Source: Bimastos eiseni (lineage: Eukaryota; Annelida; Clitellata; Crassiclitellata; Lumbricidae). Taken from it: a DNA stretch of 64,000 nucleotides. The notes beneath the pieces were generated by a model, which ran no database searches, was not told where the DNA came from, and worked only from the letters and a program-made list of their open reading frames with translations. Location: assembly GCA_959347315.1 (NCBI GenBank), contig OY365809.1, positions 1 to 64,000 of the forward strand. The letters run 5' to 3'. Both the position numbers and the translations under genes were made by a program. Of this stretch, positions 62,944 to 64,000 are shown piece after piece (the stretch's first letter is position 1; each line of letters starts with the position of its first letter).

Positions 62944-63760
62944 CAGGGTGGGCGATTAAAAAGTAACCCCCTCAGGTTTTTTGCTTAGGCCTATATTTCG
63001 GCCAAAGGTCGAGATTAGTAAATGAAATTTTACAAGGTCAAAGCTAATTCATATGTACATGTAACGGCCAAAATTCACTAAAATATCTCAAAAAGAACAA
63101 AAGTTATATTACTTTTAATGAGTCCAACCACGGTTTTTTGACGGTCAACAAACATTAAACGCAGAAAAAGGTAAAACACGAGTTTACGAAGTCATGTGAA
63201 TTATCTCATTGCAATTATCTGTGGTCGCAGATTGTGGTATTTCTCGAGCATAGCTCCCACACGTGATAATCCATGGGGCTCAAGTAAGCTTGGGGCCATT
63301 GGTCCTTCTCAATGAAACTAGGGCAAATGACCTTGAGCCAATCTTGCACGAGGCGAGCAGTATACGCTGGAAGATGAATTCAGCTGGCAGCAGATGCTTG
63401 CAATCGGATGTTAATTGTGGAAATAGCCAAGGCGACCAACGTAATTTACAGCATCCACTTTGGCTTCCTCATCAGCAAAATGAAGTCCACTTTTGCCACC
63501 CAAACAAACACCAGCCGATAGCATAACATGGATGTGGAGCGAACTTATTGCGTTCAACAATCAGTCGACCAGGTTTGACATAGAATTTCTTACCGCTGGG
63601 ACCGAAAACGATAATCACGATTGCTTTAGTTGCTGATTGGTGGATTGAGGTAGCAGTTCTTCTCATCCGCGAAGACACACGCTTCGTCTCGCAACCATTC
63701 AGCCGGTAGAGCAATGCCGAGAAGCGTTCAAGTCTCGGCGATGATAAGGGGCCGTTCACA
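62944..63760 (-). pseudogene. mariner-like (IS630-Tc1-mariner) transposase, decayed
   Basis: The - strand contains FADEKNCYLNPP (about 63680), a degraded first-Asp region. A SAGVCLGGKSGLHF-like stretch follows (about 63480-63530), then TARLVQDWLKVICPSFIEKD and SPMDYHVWE (about 63260-63350), the region of the last catalytic Asp. Frames change several times. ACAGGGTGGGCGATTAAAAA at 62944 after TAT looks like the outer end of the element; the 5' terminus is not clear. Confidence 0.75.
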
Positions 63761-63830
63761 TACTATATAACGCTCAAGGGGTAGGTGGGTGGGTTCCGGT
63801 TTTGTTAGCGTTATATTGTGTAGGGTGGGG
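63750..63830. mobile_element. small fold-back element, GGGGCCGTTCACATA type
   Basis: GGGGCCGTTCACATACTATA..ACGCT and, inverted, CCTACACAATATAACGCTAA flank about 40 bp of G-rich sequence. From 63831 to the window end nothing is recognised. Confidence 0.5.
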
Positions 63831-64000
63831 GTAGGTTGAAGGTTTTATTATATAATGTTTAATCGAAGTTCACAATACGTTGTGAACCAAAACTAGCACC
63901 ATTAGCTGCCACCTGACGAATTGATTTGTCGTTCTTATTAATTATAAATTCCCTTTTAACAATTTGCTGTTTACAATTTTAACAATTTCATGTGCATAGC

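Overview
This window is nuclear DNA from an animal, most likely a marine invertebrate; I cannot place it more closely. The evidence is two multi-exon genes with GT-AG introns of up to about 9 kb, very high transposon and microsatellite density, and AT-rich introns. Both genes lie on the + strand and were rebuilt by joining exons whose splice sites and reading phases all agree.

Region 1 (566-18775) is a complete nine-exon gene for an organic anion transporting polypeptide (SLCO/OATP family, 838 aa). It has the GAWW signature, a Kazal-like cysteine-rich extracellular domain, a poly-Gly stretch and a roughly 100-residue Lys/Glu-rich loop. Its introns are unusually rich in tandem repeats, several of which start at or abut splice sites. 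They also hold three hAT-type non-autonomous elements (two short, one carrying a decayed CR1-like LINE), an RTE-like LINE scrap and an L2-like LINE tail.

Region 2 (about 18.9-40.9 kb) has no recognised host gene. It holds decayed L2/CR1-type LINEs, a tRNA-like SINE, and at 26.2-36.2 kb a nest of related LINEs lying in (TAA)n tracts. These LINEs encode a reverse transcriptase followed by a C-x2-C zinc finger and a restriction-like endonuclease (PD...D). One copy (28802-31753) keeps an uninterrupted 983-aa reading frame. A near-identical, 5'-truncated, three-times-broken copy lies in inverted orientation at 46.3-49.2 kb, also inside (TAA)n.

Region 3 (40886-61027) is a complete eight-exon gene for a Cys-loop ligand-gated ion channel of the glycine-receptor/GluCl group (507 aa). 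It has a signal peptide, Cys-loop, second loop-C cysteine pair and four membrane segments. The pore segment departs from the family norm (no Pro at -2', Leu at 6', Asn at 10'), and loop C is longer than usual. Intron 6 (8.7 kb) holds L2-like remnants, a GC-richer repeat-structured block of about 4 kb (53.5-57.65 kb) that I cannot assign, and two tandem arrays just before exon 7.

Region 4 (61-64 kb) holds the channel gene's poly(A) signal, a roughly 420-bp fold-back element and a decayed mariner-like transposase on the - strand. The two genes do not share an obvious pathway; both encode membrane proteins.
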